Positions 8,695 through 17,438 of a stretch of DNA of 64,000 nt are shown here, piece after piece. The stretch comes from Actinopolyspora biskrensis (GTDB lineage Bacteria > Actinomycetota > Actinomycetes > Mycobacteriales > Pseudonocardiaceae). The stretch spans positions 868,001 to 932,000 of the forward strand of contig NZ_JACBYW010000001.1 of NCBI RefSeq assembly GCF_013408175.1, in the 5' to 3' direction. The translations under genes and the position numbers were made by a program. Position 1 is the stretch's first letter. Every line of letters begins with the position of its first letter. The notes under the pieces were generated by a model that saw nothing but the letters and a program-made list of their open reading frames with translations, did no database searches and was not told the origin of the DNA.

Positions 8695-9522
8695 TCACCG
8701 GTCCTCGCTCGGTTCCATCGCGTACGGGGGGGCGATCATGCTCAGTCCACCGTCCACCACCAGTGTCTGGCCGGTGATGTATTCGGCGCCGGGTGAGAGC
8801 AGGAACATCACGGTCTCGGCGACTTCCTCCGGGAGACCGAACCGTTCTTTGGGGATACGCCCTTTCAGTGCCTCGTGATCTCCTATTCCTGTCGTGTTCA
8901 GGAAGTGGTTGAGCGAGTCGGTTCGAACGAGTCCGCCGTTCACGGCGTTGACATTGATGCCGTGTGGGGCGAACTCGGATGCCATGTAGCGGACCCACGC
9001 CTCGATGGCTGCTTTCGCCTGACCGAGCACGGCGTAGTTCTGATAAGCTCGCATGCTTCCGTAGCTGGTCATGGCGATGATGCGACCGCTGGTTGCTTCC
9101 GAGAGCAGGGGAAGGGCTCGTTGAGCGGAGAGGACGAAGGAGCGGACGTTCGTCGCGTAGGAGCGCTCGAGGTGGTGGGGTTTCACGTCCACTACTCGTT
9201 GAAAGCTCGAGGCCGCTGCGTTGGCGACGAGGATGTCCAGTCTTCCGCAGCGTCGAGTTACGAAGTCGAAGAGCGAATCGATGTCGGTGGGGACTTCGAG
9301 GTCGGCGGCTACGGCGAAAGCCCGTCCTCCGTTCCGCTCCACATCCTGCACCACTCGTTTGGCCGCGTCTTCGCTGTGCTTGTAAGTGAGCACCACAGTC
9401 GCTCCGGCCGTTCCGAGGGTGAGTGCGATCTCACGTCCTATGCCACGCGAGCCACCCGTGATGAGCGCTACCTTTTCAGTGAAGTTCTCGCGGGTGGCCA
9501 CGGAGTGTTTCCCGAATGTCAT
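8695..9522 (-). CDS. FabL-like enoyl-ACP reductase / short-chain dehydrogenase
   Basis: 275 residues from the ATG at 9522 (GGAAGGGGG site 6 bp upstream); in-frame extensions further upstream would run into the preceding gene. The Rossmann fold has GGSRGIGRE (about 23-31), [11 protein letters not shown], and a Y-x6-K pair (Y163, K170 in [10 protein letters not shown]). The Y-x6-K spacing and the block [36 protein letters not shown] resemble FabL-type enoyl-ACP reductases rather than FabG (Y-x3-K). It probably reduces an enoyl thioester using NADPH. It follows the KAS III gene by 32 bp and would share its promoter. Confidence 0.75.
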   Translation of the reverse strand: MTFGKHSVATRENFTEKVALITGGSRGIGREIALTLGTAGATVVLTYKHSEDAAKRVVQDVERNGGRAFAVAADLEVPTDIDSLFDFVTRRCGRLDILVANAAASSFQRVVDVKPHHLERSYATNVRSFVLSAQRALPLLSEATSGRIIAMTSYGSMRAYQNYAVLGQAKAAIEAWVRYMASEFAPHGINVNAVNGGLVRTDSLNHFLNTTGIGDHEALKGRIPKERFGLPEEVAETVMFLLSPGAEYITGQTLVVDGGLSMIAPPYAMEPSEDR

Positions 9523-9554
9523 CGTCAGCCCCCTTCCTCGAAAAAATCCACTTG

Positions 9555-10526
9555 CTACCACGTGACGACCGCGGCACCGGCCGTCATTCCGCCTCCCACG
9601 GAAGCGAGCAGAAACTTCTCGCTCGGCGCGAAACCACGACGTTGCCGATCGGCGCTCATCGTCAAGGGGATGGACGCACTGGCCGTGTTCCCGAACCGGG
9701 GAGCGGTAAGAGCGACATGGCTCCGGTCCACTCCCAATGCTTCCGCGAGCCGCCGTACCATGATCGCGTTTCCCTGATGGAGGAATACCCGGTCGATGTC
9801 CTCGGGGTTCAGCGCCGCTTCCGCGAGAGCCGACTCGACGACCTGCGGCAGATTCGCCAGGCTCCACTCCATCACCGCGCGGCCGTCCATCTCGAAGCGG
9901 GTCTCGGGGGAGCCCTTGCTGCCGTCAGCGGGTTGTCGACAGCCTCCACCCGGTACTTTGACGAGTTCGGACGCGTGCCCATCGGTAATCAGGGAGACAC
10001 CCATGATGCCGTGGTCATCGGGAACACGCGTGAGCAGTACCGCGCTCGCGCCGTCACCGAACAGGGACACCGTTCGCGGATCGCTGGCGTTCATGATCGA
10101 CGAGTACTTGTCGGCGCCTGCCACGACGACCGCTGTCCAGTCATGGTGCGTCGCGAGCAGGGAGCGCCCGAGGTCGAGCGCGTAGAGGAATCCCGAGCAG
10201 ACCGCGTTGACATCGAAGGCGGGGACGGGGCGCCCGAACCCCACCAGCTCCTGGACCATCGCCGCGGTCGCGGGTTGAGGTTGGTCGGGCGTTGACGTTG
10301 CCAGTATGAGCGCGTCGACGGGGCACTCCGTGCGGTCCAGCAGAGGTTTGACCGCGCCTGCCGCGAGAGCGGAGGTGTTTTCGCTCGCCGGAGCGTATCG
10401 CCGCTCGTGAATGCCGGTGCGGTCGACTATCCACTGCTCGTCGACTCCGCTCCAGTGCGCGATCACATCATTGTCGATGATGTTCGAGGGTACGTATCCG
10501 GCGACGTCTCGTATTCCGATGTTCAT
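9555..10526 (-). CDS. Beta-ketoacyl-ACP synthase III family protein (copy 1)
   Basis: 323 residues, thiolase fold, FabH-like. The catalytic triad is complete: Cys110 in [11 protein letters not shown], His250 in [10 protein letters not shown], Asn280 in [12 protein letters not shown]. It would condense an acyl-CoA starter with a malonyl-ACP-type extender, or transfer acyl groups as some secondary-metabolism KAS III enzymes do. It is the first clear gene of a two-gene operon with the FabL-like reductase, driven by a SARP-type promoter at 10776-10818. The pairing with a non-FabG reductase and the distance from other fab genes favour a pathway-specific role. A second KAS III is encoded at 49.8 kb. 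Confidence 0.85.
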   Translation of the reverse strand: MNIGIRDVAGYVPSNIIDNDVIAHWSGVDEQWIVDRTGIHERRYAPASENTSALAAGAVKPLLDRTECPVDALILATSTPDQPQPATAAMVQELVGFGRPVPAFDVNAVCSGFLYALDLGRSLLATHHDWTAVVVAGADKYSSIMNASDPRTVSLFGDGASAVLLTRVPDDHGIMGVSLITDGHASELVKVPGGGCRQPADGSKGSPETRFEMDGRAVMEWSLANLPQVVESALAEAALNPEDIDRVFLHQGNAIMVRRLAEALGVDRSHVALTAPRFGNTASASIPLTMSADRQRRGFAPSEKFLLASVGGGMTAGAAVVTW

Positions 10527-10723
10527 ACCAGCTCCCTCGTATTCTCTGCCGTCCGCGCTACGAGTTCGGTGGCGTTTCCGAGTGGTCCTGTTCTCCGTCC
10601 GATGGGGCGACTTTCTCCTCTCCTCACTGCTTCACGCCTTACCGCGGCGAAACCGCTCTCGTGCGGGGCGGTGACGTCCGAGACGGTCTTTTCGATGAGA
10701 TTCACCTTCAGGAGGACACCCAA
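10523..10723 (-). CDS. Possible small upstream ORF overlapping the KAS III start
   Basis: A 66-codon frame lies between the SARP-type promoter and KAS III, and its stop overlaps the KAS III start as ATGA, which would allow translational coupling. The predicted peptide (VNLIEKTVSDVTAPHESG, then a basic Arg/Gly-rich middle) matches nothing I recognise. No good ribosome site precedes the TTG or GTG starts. It may be just a long leader. Confidence 0.22.
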   Translation of the reverse strand: MGVLLKVNLIEKTVSDVTAPHESGFAAVRREAVRRGESRPIGRRTGPLGNATELVARTAENTRELV

Positions 10724-10775
10724 CTGGACACGGAAGTCACGTGGCCGCCCAGCTTCTGTCCGGTCGAGTACGGAA

Positions 10776-10818
10776 CCTATACGGTGCGGTTGACATGTCG
10801 CTGACTCAGCGCTGACGC
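10776..10818 (-). promoter_or_regulatory. SARP-type promoter: three heptamers at 11-bp steps, 8 bp before a -10
   Basis: On the minus strand the heptamers are GCGTCAG (10818-10812), GAGTCAG (10807-10801) and ATGTCAA (10796-10790), each exactly 11 bp apart. After the last one come 8 bp and then TATAGG at 10781-10776, a good -10. Direct heptamers in 11-bp register ending 8 bp from the -10 are the known architecture of SARP-activated promoters. Transcription would run into the KAS III/FabL operon after a leader of about 240 nt. Confidence 0.65.
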
Positions 10819-10923
10819 GAGTAGTGCGGCCACGAGCGAAGCCGGTGCCGAAATGCCAGTGGTGAGGGGGCGCCTGCGTCGCCTGCTACTGCCCGCGTGG
10901 GGAAGTGAGCACGTAGGGGTCTC

Positions 10924-11612
10924 TTGTCGCCGGTCTCCCGTCCGAACCGGTCGCGCCCGAAGTCGCCGGGGCACAACGTCAACATCGCCGGTGGTCTGCC
11001 AGGGCTGACCACGGGTTACGGGCCCAGTCACCAGGCCACGGAGGACGTCGCGGTTCTGCGTGCGCTGCCCGGCCTGACCATCGTGGACCCGGGCGGCTCG
11101 GTCGACACCGAGCAGGCAGTTCCGGTCATGGCCGCCGACTCGGGGCCCACGTACTTGCGGCTGCTGCGCGGCAGGCTCCCCCCGGTGCTCGACGAGTACG
11201 ACTACCGGTTCGAGCTGGGCAAGGCCAAGCGGCTGCGCGACGGCGGGGACGCGGTGCTGGTCAGCAGCGGGTTGATGACGATGCGGGCCCTCGAGGCCGC
11301 CGAGGAGCTGAGCGAGCACAACGTGGACGTCGCGGTGGTGCACCGCTCGACGGTCAAACCGCTCGACGAGGCGACGCTGCTGCACGAGGCAGACTCCGAT
11401 CGGCTGCTGGTCACCCTGGAGAACCATTCGCTCGTGGGTGGTCTCGCCGAACCGGTGGCCAGCGCGCTGGTCAGGAACAACGCGGCCAGGGTCTGGTGCC
11501 GATCGGGCTGCCGGACGAGTTCCTCGAAGCCGGTGCGCTGCCGACGCCGCACGAGCACTACGGCTTGTCGACGGATCGGGTGGTTCGCCGTGTGCTCGAC
11601 GGGCTGGGCTAG
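10924..11612 (+). pseudogene. Transketolase C-terminal remnant (truncated and frameshifted)
   Basis: The frame from about 10924 encodes the transketolase pyrimidine-binding and C-terminal domains (HNVNIAGGL, GYGPSHQATEDVAVLRALPGLTIVDPG, YLRLLRGRLP, GDAVLVSSGLMTMRALEAAEEL, LENHSLVGGLAEPVASAL). The N-terminal thiamine-diphosphate domain is absent. Near 11490 the frame shifts by one base; the rest (VPIGLPDEFLEAGALPTPHEHYGLS) continues in another frame to TAG at 11610-11612. Upstream sequence shows no TPP motif. It is a dead fragment of a split or full transketolase gene. Confidence 0.75.
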
Positions 11613-11720
11613 ATCGAAAGGGCGACGTTCGTCCGCTCGACCCGTGGCCGTCCGCCCACGGGCGAGCCGTTCCGGTGGAGCCGGTCGTCGCGGCCCGCGT
11701 GGTGGATGTGCTGAGTGTGC

Positions 11721-13142
11721 TCAACCGACGATGGGACGCTCCTCGGGCAGGTCGTAGCGGCGGCCGCGTTCCCGCAGCGCGAGCGCGGAGGCCATGGTGA
11801 TGGGGCCGATCCTGCCGGTGAACATCAGTGCCACCAGCACCAGGTGCCCCACCGCGGGCAGCTCGCCGGTGATGCCGGTGGACAGTCCCACGGTGCCGAA
11901 CGCGGAGACGGACTCGAACAGCACGGCGTCCAACCCGAACCGGGTCAGCACCAGCAGTACCAGGGTCGCGGTGAACACCATGCCCACGGCCACCAGCACC
12001 ACGGTCAGCGCTTGACGGACGACCTCGGTGGGCAGTCTGCGTCCGGCGATGTGCACCTGGGGCTCGCCCCGGGCTTCGGCGAGGATGACGAAGGCCAGCA
12101 GCGCGAAGGTGGTCACCTTGATGCCGCCTGCTGTGCCGGCGCTGCCGCCGCCGATGAACATGAGCACGTCGGTGACCAGCAGCGTGGCCGGCTGCATCTC
12201 GCCCACGTCGAGGGTGTTGAACCCGGCGGTGCGCGGGGTGAGGCCGTGGAACAGGCCGGTCAGCAACCGCCCGTCGGTGTCCATCGCGCCCAGCGTGGCC
12301 GGATTGTTCCACTCCAGCCCGGTGATGGCCACGACCCCGACCAGTGCGATCAGGCCGTAGCCGGCCAGCGTGATGCGGGCGTGCAGCGACCAGCGGCGCT
12401 GCACGCGCCGCAGGTGCCGGGTGAGTTCGAACAGCACGGGGAACCCGAGCCCGCCGAGCACGAACGCGACCGCGATGGGCAGGCAGATCCACCCGTCGGT
12501 GGCGTAGCGCACCAGGCTGTCCGGGTACAACGCGAACCCGGCGTTGTTGAACGCCGAGACCGCGTGGAACACCCCCAGATACGTGCCGTGCGCCCACGAG
12601 TACCCGTAGGCGTTCACCAGCCGCAGGGACAGGATCGCGGCGGTGACGATCTCCATGATCAGGCTCAGCACGATCACGCCGACGACCACGCGACGCACCT
12701 CACCCAGAACCAGGCTCTTCGTCTCGGTCTGGGCGCTGCGCTGGGTCCGAAGCCGCATTCTGCGGGTGACCACCATCCCCAGCAGTGAGGCCAGGGTCAT
12801 GATCCCGAGGCCTCCGACCTGGATCAGCCCCAGTACCACCAGCTCGCCGAAGGTGGACCAGTACGCGGGCGTGTCCACCACGATCAACCCGGTCACGCAC
12901 ACCGCCGAGGTCGCGGTGAACAACGCCGTCACCCACGAGGTCAGCTGCCCGTTCGCGCTGGCGACCGGCAACATCAACAGCACCGTGCCGATCAGGATGG
13001 TCACGGCGAAACCGGCCACCACCACCCGCGCCGGATGCCGACTGTCCGGCAACATCCGCCGCGCACCCCGGACCAGTCCACCGACGACACCGGTCACCCA
13101 CCCCGGCATCCACGTCCCCACACGGTTCACGCCCCACGACAT
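11721..13142 (-). CDS. TrkH/KtrB-family K+ transporter, membrane subunit
   Basis: 473 residues with the four-repeat pore architecture of the Trk/Ktr superfamily. Pore-like segments include LTSWVTALFTATSAVCVTGL, GVFHAVSAFNNAGFALYPDS, GLTPRTAGFNTLDVG and SAFGTVGLSTGITGELP, each carrying the selectivity glycine of its loop. About 8-10 transmembrane helices are evident. The start is ATG 13142; a TTG lies just before it, and no strong ribosome site is seen for either. The NAD-binding TrkA/KtrA partner is not next to it. With the Mrp operon it fits ion homeostasis in a saline or alkaline habitat. Confidence 0.88.
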   Translation of the reverse strand: MSWGVNRVGTWMPGWVTGVVGGLVRGARRMLPDSRHPARVVVAGFAVTILIGTVLLMLPVASANGQLTSWVTALFTATSAVCVTGLIVVDTPAYWSTFGELVVLGLIQVGGLGIMTLASLLGMVVTRRMRLRTQRSAQTETKSLVLGEVRRVVVGVIVLSLIMEIVTAAILSLRLVNAYGYSWAHGTYLGVFHAVSAFNNAGFALYPDSLVRYATDGWICLPIAVAFVLGGLGFPVLFELTRHLRRVQRRWSLHARITLAGYGLIALVGVVAITGLEWNNPATLGAMDTDGRLLTGLFHGLTPRTAGFNTLDVGEMQPATLLVTDVLMFIGGGSAGTAGGIKVTTFALLAFVILAEARGEPQVHIAGRRLPTEVVRQALTVVLVAVGMVFTATLVLLVLTRFGLDAVLFESVSAFGTVGLSTGITGELPAVGHLVLVALMFTGRIGPITMASALALRERGRRYDLPEERPIVG

Positions 13143-13624
13143 CAACGGCGCAACCTACGCCCCGCGCATCTTCCGGTGCAGCCCCTGGTGATCACGCCCA
13201 CGTCTTGGCCGGAGGGGGGCGGTTCTCCCCGTTCCGCCGGGCCACGATTCCGGTGATCTCGGTGGTGAGGCCGATGCGGCACACGGGCGGCCCGCTGGTG
13301 CGGTCGGATCCGTGTGCCGGGGCGTCTCGGGGCGGGCGTGTGCTCGGGGGAGCATCGCCGTCCGGCGAGTGGGCGAGGTGATCCGCGAAGCCGCCTGCGA
13401 TGGGCGCCGACGTGTTCGCCGGACGACCGACCGGACCGTGCACGCCTGTCAACGCTTCCCGAAGCCGGGGCACTCGCAGCGAGAGTCCGCGGGGGATTCC
13501 GCTCAGTAACCACCCGGTGCAGGCGAGGACGGGAGACACCGGTGAGGTGCCGTGGTGATTCGCGCCGCGGATCTCGGGGTAGCCCCGCAGCGGGGAGACG
13601 AAACCGAAGCAGTCAGGAGTGATG
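13143..13624. other. Intergenic region without recognised gene
   Basis: Open frames here have no protein-like composition. It holds the upstream regions of the divergent TrkH (minus) and AhpD-like (plus) genes, with AGGAG at 13615-13619 before the latter. No clear operator was found. Confidence 0.4.
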
Positions 13625-14173
13625 ATGTCGCGGATTCCCGTGTACTCGGTCGACAACGCGCCGCAGGAAGCGCGTGACCAGCTGGAGGCCCTGCGCGCGC
13701 AGTTCGGCAAGGTCCTCAACATCCACGGAGAGATGGCCCACTCGCCCGTGGTCCTGGCCGCCTACAGCGGGATCCAGGACGCGATCGCCCGGCACGGCAC
13801 CTTCGATCAGGCGACGCAGGAAGCGATCGCGCTGGCCGTCGGCAACACCAACGACTGCGACTACTGCCAGTCCGCGCACACCCAGGGGGCGCTCGCCGCG
13901 GGCTGGTCCGAGCAGGACACCGCGGCTATCCGCGCCGGGGGCATCGACGCGAATCCGAAGCTGACCGTCCTGTTGGACGTGGCCCGCGCCATCGCGCGTG
14001 ACGGGGGAGAGGTCGACGAACGAACGTGGTCCCGTGCCCGCGAGGCCGGGTGGAGCGATGTCGAGCTGACCGAGCTGTTCACGCACGTGATCGTCAACGT
14101 CTTCACGAACTACTTCAACCACTTCGCCCACACCGATCTGGACCTGCCGGCCGCCTCCGGCCTGGGTGGGTGA
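13625..14173 (+). CDS. Carboxymuconolactone decarboxylase / AhpD-like protein
   Basis: 182 residues of the AhpD/CMD superfamily (peroxidase-related proteins). The redox motif is NTNDCDYCQSAHTQGA, that is C-x2-C followed by His, as in AhpD-type thiol peroxidase partners. The C-terminal half repeats the helical fold and ends LFTHVIVNVFTNYFNHFAHTDLDLP, typical of the uncharacterised-peroxidase subfamily. Of the adjacent starts (GTG 13619, ATG 13622, ATG 13625), the last has normal spacing from AGGAG at 13615. It is a cytoplasmic, probably trimeric or hexameric antioxidant, and a single gene ending at a terminator hairpin. Confidence 0.82.
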   Translation: MSRIPVYSVDNAPQEARDQLEALRAQFGKVLNIHGEMAHSPVVLAAYSGIQDAIARHGTFDQATQEAIALAVGNTNDCDYCQSAHTQGALAAGWSEQDTAAIRAGGIDANPKLTVLLDVARAIARDGGEVDERTWSRAREAGWSDVELTELFTHVIVNVFTNYFNHFAHTDLDLPAASGLGG

Positions 14174-14213
14174 GCGTTTCGGTTCGGCGGGAAGGACGTG
14201 GTTCGAACGGGGC

Positions 14214-14248
14214 GGGGTGCTCCCGTCTTCCGACGGCGGGAGCACCCC
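14214..14248. terminator. Bidirectional terminator hairpin
   Basis: A perfect 12-bp stem (GGGGTGCTCCCG with CGGGAGCACCCC) surrounds an 11-nt loop between two convergent genes (ending 14173 plus and 14296 minus). There is no U-tract, as is common in actinobacterial terminators. Confidence 0.8.
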
Positions 14249-14295
14249 CGTTCACGAGCAGGCGGAAAGTTCCGACGACGCGGTGAGGGTGGACA

Positions 14296-15543
14296 TCATC
14301 GACTGGTGCTCTCCTCGGACGGGGGTGTGAACGTGCTCTCGGGGGTCCGGGGCGGGATTCGTCCGGTCGTCGTTGAGCGCGCCGGTGCTGTGTCGACACC
14401 GTGCTCACGACGCCGGTGGACGGCCTTGGCGACGGCGCGGGCTTCCAGCCCAGCGTAGCGCAGATGCCCGCTCGGGTGGTTGGTGAAGCCGATGAAGTAC
14501 AGGTCCGGCGCTTGGGGGCTGGTCCGGGACCCGCGCACGGTGGGCAGCCCGCGTGGGCTGAGCAGGGGCGCGGGCCCCAGCAGTTTCTCGAGGTCGGTGG
14601 CGTAGCCGGTGGCGGCGATGATGCTGTCGGGGCGGATCCTGCTCCGGTCTGTCAGGTGGACCTGCGGGCCGTCGATCGCGGCGACGGTGGTCACCGGCCG
14701 CACCCTGTCCCGCCGGATCTCGTCGACGAGGCCGCGGTCGTGCACCGGGTTGAGCTCGTCGCGCCGGGCCCGGGTGTAGAGCCCTTCGTCGGGGCGGGGA
14801 AGCCCGCGGGAGGTCAGGTCCGGCAGGCAGACGCGTTCGAACGTGGTGGTGAGGAAGTCCGCCGCCGGTGTGGGGAGTTTGTCCACGAGGATTCCCATCC
14901 GCTGCCAGCGGTCGGCCGCGGGCGGAATGATGTTCGGTGGTGTTCGGACGGACCACCAGACGCGGTGCGCGCCGTTGCGGGCCAGGGCGACCGCGATCTC
15001 GGCTCCGCTGTTGCCCGCTCCCACGACGAGGACCGAGTGGCCTTCGTAGGGAGCGGGGTTCTGGTATCGGGCCGAGTGCACCAGGGAGCCGGGGAACGTC
15101 TCCGCGCCCGGCCAGTCGGGCAGGTGCGGGGTGCGGTTGAGTCCGGTGGCGATGACGACCGCGGAGGCGGCCAGGGGCCCCTCGGGGGTGCCCAGCTGCC
15201 AGCCGGAGCCGTTGCGGCGGACGTGCTCGACCGGGGTGTTCAATCGGATGTCGAGTGCGTTGCGGTGCGCGTACTCCTCCAGGTAGCGGACCATGTCGTC
15301 GCGCGCGACCCAGCGCCCGTAGGAGCGGGGGATCGGCATGCCGGGCAGGTTGGACAGTTCGCGCGTGGTGTGCAGCCGTAAGTGGTCGTACTGGTACCGC
15401 CAGCCGGCCGCGAGGTGCGCGGAACTCTCGAGGATCGTGGCGCGCACTCCCCGCCGTCCGAGTTCGGCCGCTGCCGCCAGGCCGCTGGGACCTGCGCCGA
15501 TGATCGCTACGGGGAGCACGGTGTCCGTGCGGTCCTGGTTCAA
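14296..15543 (-). CDS. FAD-dependent NAD(P)H monooxygenase (flavin-containing monooxygenase type)
   Basis: About 415 residues. The FAD dinucleotide site VAIIGAGPSGLAAAAELGRRG is close to the N-terminus and the NADPH site VLVVGAGNSGAEIA lies mid-protein, with ATGYATDLEKLL near the C-terminus, the arrangement of flavin-containing and Baeyer-Villiger-like monooxygenases (the strict BVMO fingerprint is not evident). I chose the TTG at 15543, which has GGAG 6 bp upstream and starts 15 residues before the FAD motif; an upstream in-frame start would add an Arg/Pro-rich stretch without family likeness. Soluble; substrate unknown. It converges with the AhpD-like gene. Confidence 0.8.
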   Translation of the reverse strand: MNQDRTDTVLPVAIIGAGPSGLAAAAELGRRGVRATILESSAHLAAGWRYQYDHLRLHTTRELSNLPGMPIPRSYGRWVARDDMVRYLEEYAHRNALDIRLNTPVEHVRRNGSGWQLGTPEGPLAASAVVIATGLNRTPHLPDWPGAETFPGSLVHSARYQNPAPYEGHSVLVVGAGNSGAEIAVALARNGAHRVWWSVRTPPNIIPPAADRWQRMGILVDKLPTPAADFLTTTFERVCLPDLTSRGLPRPDEGLYTRARRDELNPVHDRGLVDEIRRDRVRPVTTVAAIDGPQVHLTDRSRIRPDSIIAATGYATDLEKLLGPAPLLSPRGLPTVRGSRTSPQAPDLYFIGFTNHPSGHLRYAGLEARAVAKAVHRRREHGVDTAPARSTTTGRIPPRTPESTFTPPSEESTSR

Positions 15544-15724
15544 CCTTGACTCCGGAAGTTGGGGAACGGGGCGTGGTGACCCGCGCGGCGTTTCCGACGC
15601 CGCGCTCGGTGCTCCCGGCGCGCGCTGACACCGCCGTCGTCGAGCGCGACGGCGGGTTCGCGGGCGTATTCCGCGGAACGAGCCCGGCGGGAATACCGCG
15701 AGCGCCGGTTCGCTGGGCCGCATG

Positions 15725-16033
15725 TCACCAGGTGCAGTCAGCGCCGTCTGGCCGGAGGTGCTTGCGGATCACGCCCATCGGCGGTGAACCACCCCTGCTG
15801 CGTCTCGTGCGTTCCTCGCACACGGGGCACCGCACGGTCACGGAGTCTCCCCGCTTCGGTTTGTCGGTGGCCCCGCGTTTGGCCGGTATTCCACTGTTGG
15901 CGCAGAACGGCTGCTCCCACGTGGTCCGAAGCAGCGAAAACGTCCAACGCTTGTGGAAGAGGTTGCCGTGGTGTCGAGGGATCTTGCCGGATTTGGTCGG
16001 TTCGAACTTCAGATCGCAGCCACCGCAGAACAC
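15725..16033 (-). CDS. Small zinc-ribbon hypothetical protein
   Basis: 102 residues starting with GTG behind GGAAAGG (7-bp spacing). Two CxxC-like pairs, FCGGC near the N-terminus and RCPVCEE near residue 68, suggest a zinc ribbon; further C and H residues are scattered (HHGNLFHKRW, DCTW). The protein is basic. It could be a nucleic-acid-binding protein, but no family is recognised. It is a single gene on the minus strand, and the coding call rests on the ribosome site and the paired cysteines. Confidence 0.5.
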   Translation of the reverse strand: MFCGGCDLKFEPTKSGKIPRHHGNLFHKRWTFSLLRTTWEQPFCANSGIPAKRGATDKPKRGDSVTVRCPVCEERTRRSRGGSPPMGVIRKHLRPDGADCTW

Positions 16034-16516
16034 GTGGGCACCTTTCCGTCCGGTCGTGTGCGTCGGGCGCCGTGGCCGATGACGGTGATGTCGAACCCTC
16101 AGGAGAGCACGCGGGTTACCGCGCCGGGTACCGCCGAAAGGGGATCATGGCAACGTCGGTCGTGTTCACCGCGTGATCCGCCGGTTCGCGGGACCGCGGT
16201 GACCGGCGTTCGTGCCCGCGGACCCCGCGGTTGGTGGCGTGCCTCCTGTCGTGCGGCTCCACGGCTGGGGCACCGGACGACCACCGGACACACGAGCCCG
16301 GATTTCGGTGTGCACCTGATCGAACTCCGGATGGCGGACCCGGCCGTGGTGCCGCGGGGGATCGTCGTGGACACGGGTGGGAGAGGTACAGTTGTCTCGG
16401 CCCGCCGGAGAGCACGCGGCGGGACTGAGGCCTGTCGCGAAAGTGCGTGCGGAGGCGGTGTGCGGTAGCACTCCGGGGGAGTCCGAAGACACGCCGTTGC
16501 TCGCTTGGAGTCGTCG
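16034..16516. other. Intergenic region without recognised gene
   Basis: Several overlapping frames are open here but none resembles a known protein or has a good start. The only support is a GGAG site at about 16507 serving the VOC gene. Confidence 0.35.
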
Positions 16517-16864
16517 ATGACCGTTCGCCGCGTCATGCCCATTCTCCGGTCGGACACAGCGCAGGGGAACCGGGAGTTCTACGGCCTGCTGGGCTTCGAG
16601 GAGGTCATGGACCTCGGCTGGATCGTCACACTTGCCTCGCCGTCCACTCCTGCGGCCCAGATCAGCTTCATGACCAGCGACAAGACCGCGCCGATCACGC
16701 CGGACATGAGCGTGGAGGTGGATGACGTGGACGCGACCTACGCGATCGTGCGGGACAGCGGCGCGGAGATCGTGCACCCCCTGCAGGACGAGGAGTGGGG
16801 TGTGCGGCGGTTCTTCGTCCGTGATCCCAACGGCCGAGTGATCAACGTGGTGAGCCACCGCTGA
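16517..16864 (+). CDS. Glyoxalase/VOC-superfamily protein
   Basis: 115 residues, one complete VOC module (two beta-alpha-beta-beta-beta units). It opens MTVRRVMPILRSD and has REFYGLLGFEEVMDLGWIVTLASP, VEVDDVDATYAIVRDSGAEIVHPLQDEEWGVRRFFVRDPNGRVINVVSH, the common form in glyoxalase-like and bleomycin-resistance-like proteins. The C-terminal FVRDPNG and preceding acidic residues are typical metal or ligand positions. GGAG 6 bp before the ATG supports the start. Cytoplasmic; activity cannot be assigned. Confidence 0.82.
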   Translation: MTVRRVMPILRSDTAQGNREFYGLLGFEEVMDLGWIVTLASPSTPAAQISFMTSDKTAPITPDMSVEVDDVDATYAIVRDSGAEIVHPLQDEEWGVRRFFVRDPNGRVINVVSHR

Positions 16865-17438
16865 CATCGGCCCCGCGCCGCTGGTGAGGGTGCCGCTCGT
16901 CGAGGACTGCGACCTGGCACCGCCGCCGCGCAGCGGACGGCGAGTTCGTCGTACGGGACGGGGCTGGCCCGTGGTGCTCGAGGCGACCGATGCCGTACCC
17001 GGCCGCGTGCCGTTTCCTGCGATCGGCCTCGTCGGACCCAGGCGGCCGACCCGGCCTGATGCCCTCCGGCGACGACGGCTTCTGCACCGGCACCCCGTTG
17101 GTCGCCGCCGCACCGGGGCTGCTCGTGCTGGTGGTCCAGGACTACGACGCCGGCACGTGAACCTGGTCGTCCCGCTGATCACGTTCCCGTCCGGACCCCG
17201 GGTTTGGAAACATCACGGCCCGGGTACGGACGGGTCATGGTCGAGGAGGTTGCGCGCACATCGTGTGGAGTGTCCTGCGAGGCGTTTGGCCGGTACGGGG
17301 TCGAGCCGGTGCCTTCCACCGGGCCGGCGCGCCACACGTGCCTCGACGCCGGTGCCGACATCGCCTCGTCGCCGAGGAGTGCGCGCTTAACCGTCCCGCG
17401 GGCCGTTCCGCCGGAGCTTCCGCCCCGAGAGCTCCTCG
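16865..17438. other. Intergenic region without recognised gene
   Basis: About 570 bp before the Mrp operon. A 168-codon frame at 16884-17390 is Arg/Gly-rich and looks like non-coding GC-rich frame. A short frame near 17057 (MPSGDDGFCTGTPL) has protein-like hydrophobicity but is only about 33 codons and could be a gene remnant. No operator is evident. Confidence 0.35.

Noticed and set aside
10777-12597. 606-codon minus-strand frame
   Set aside because: Out-of-frame shadow of TrkH and of the transketolase remnant.
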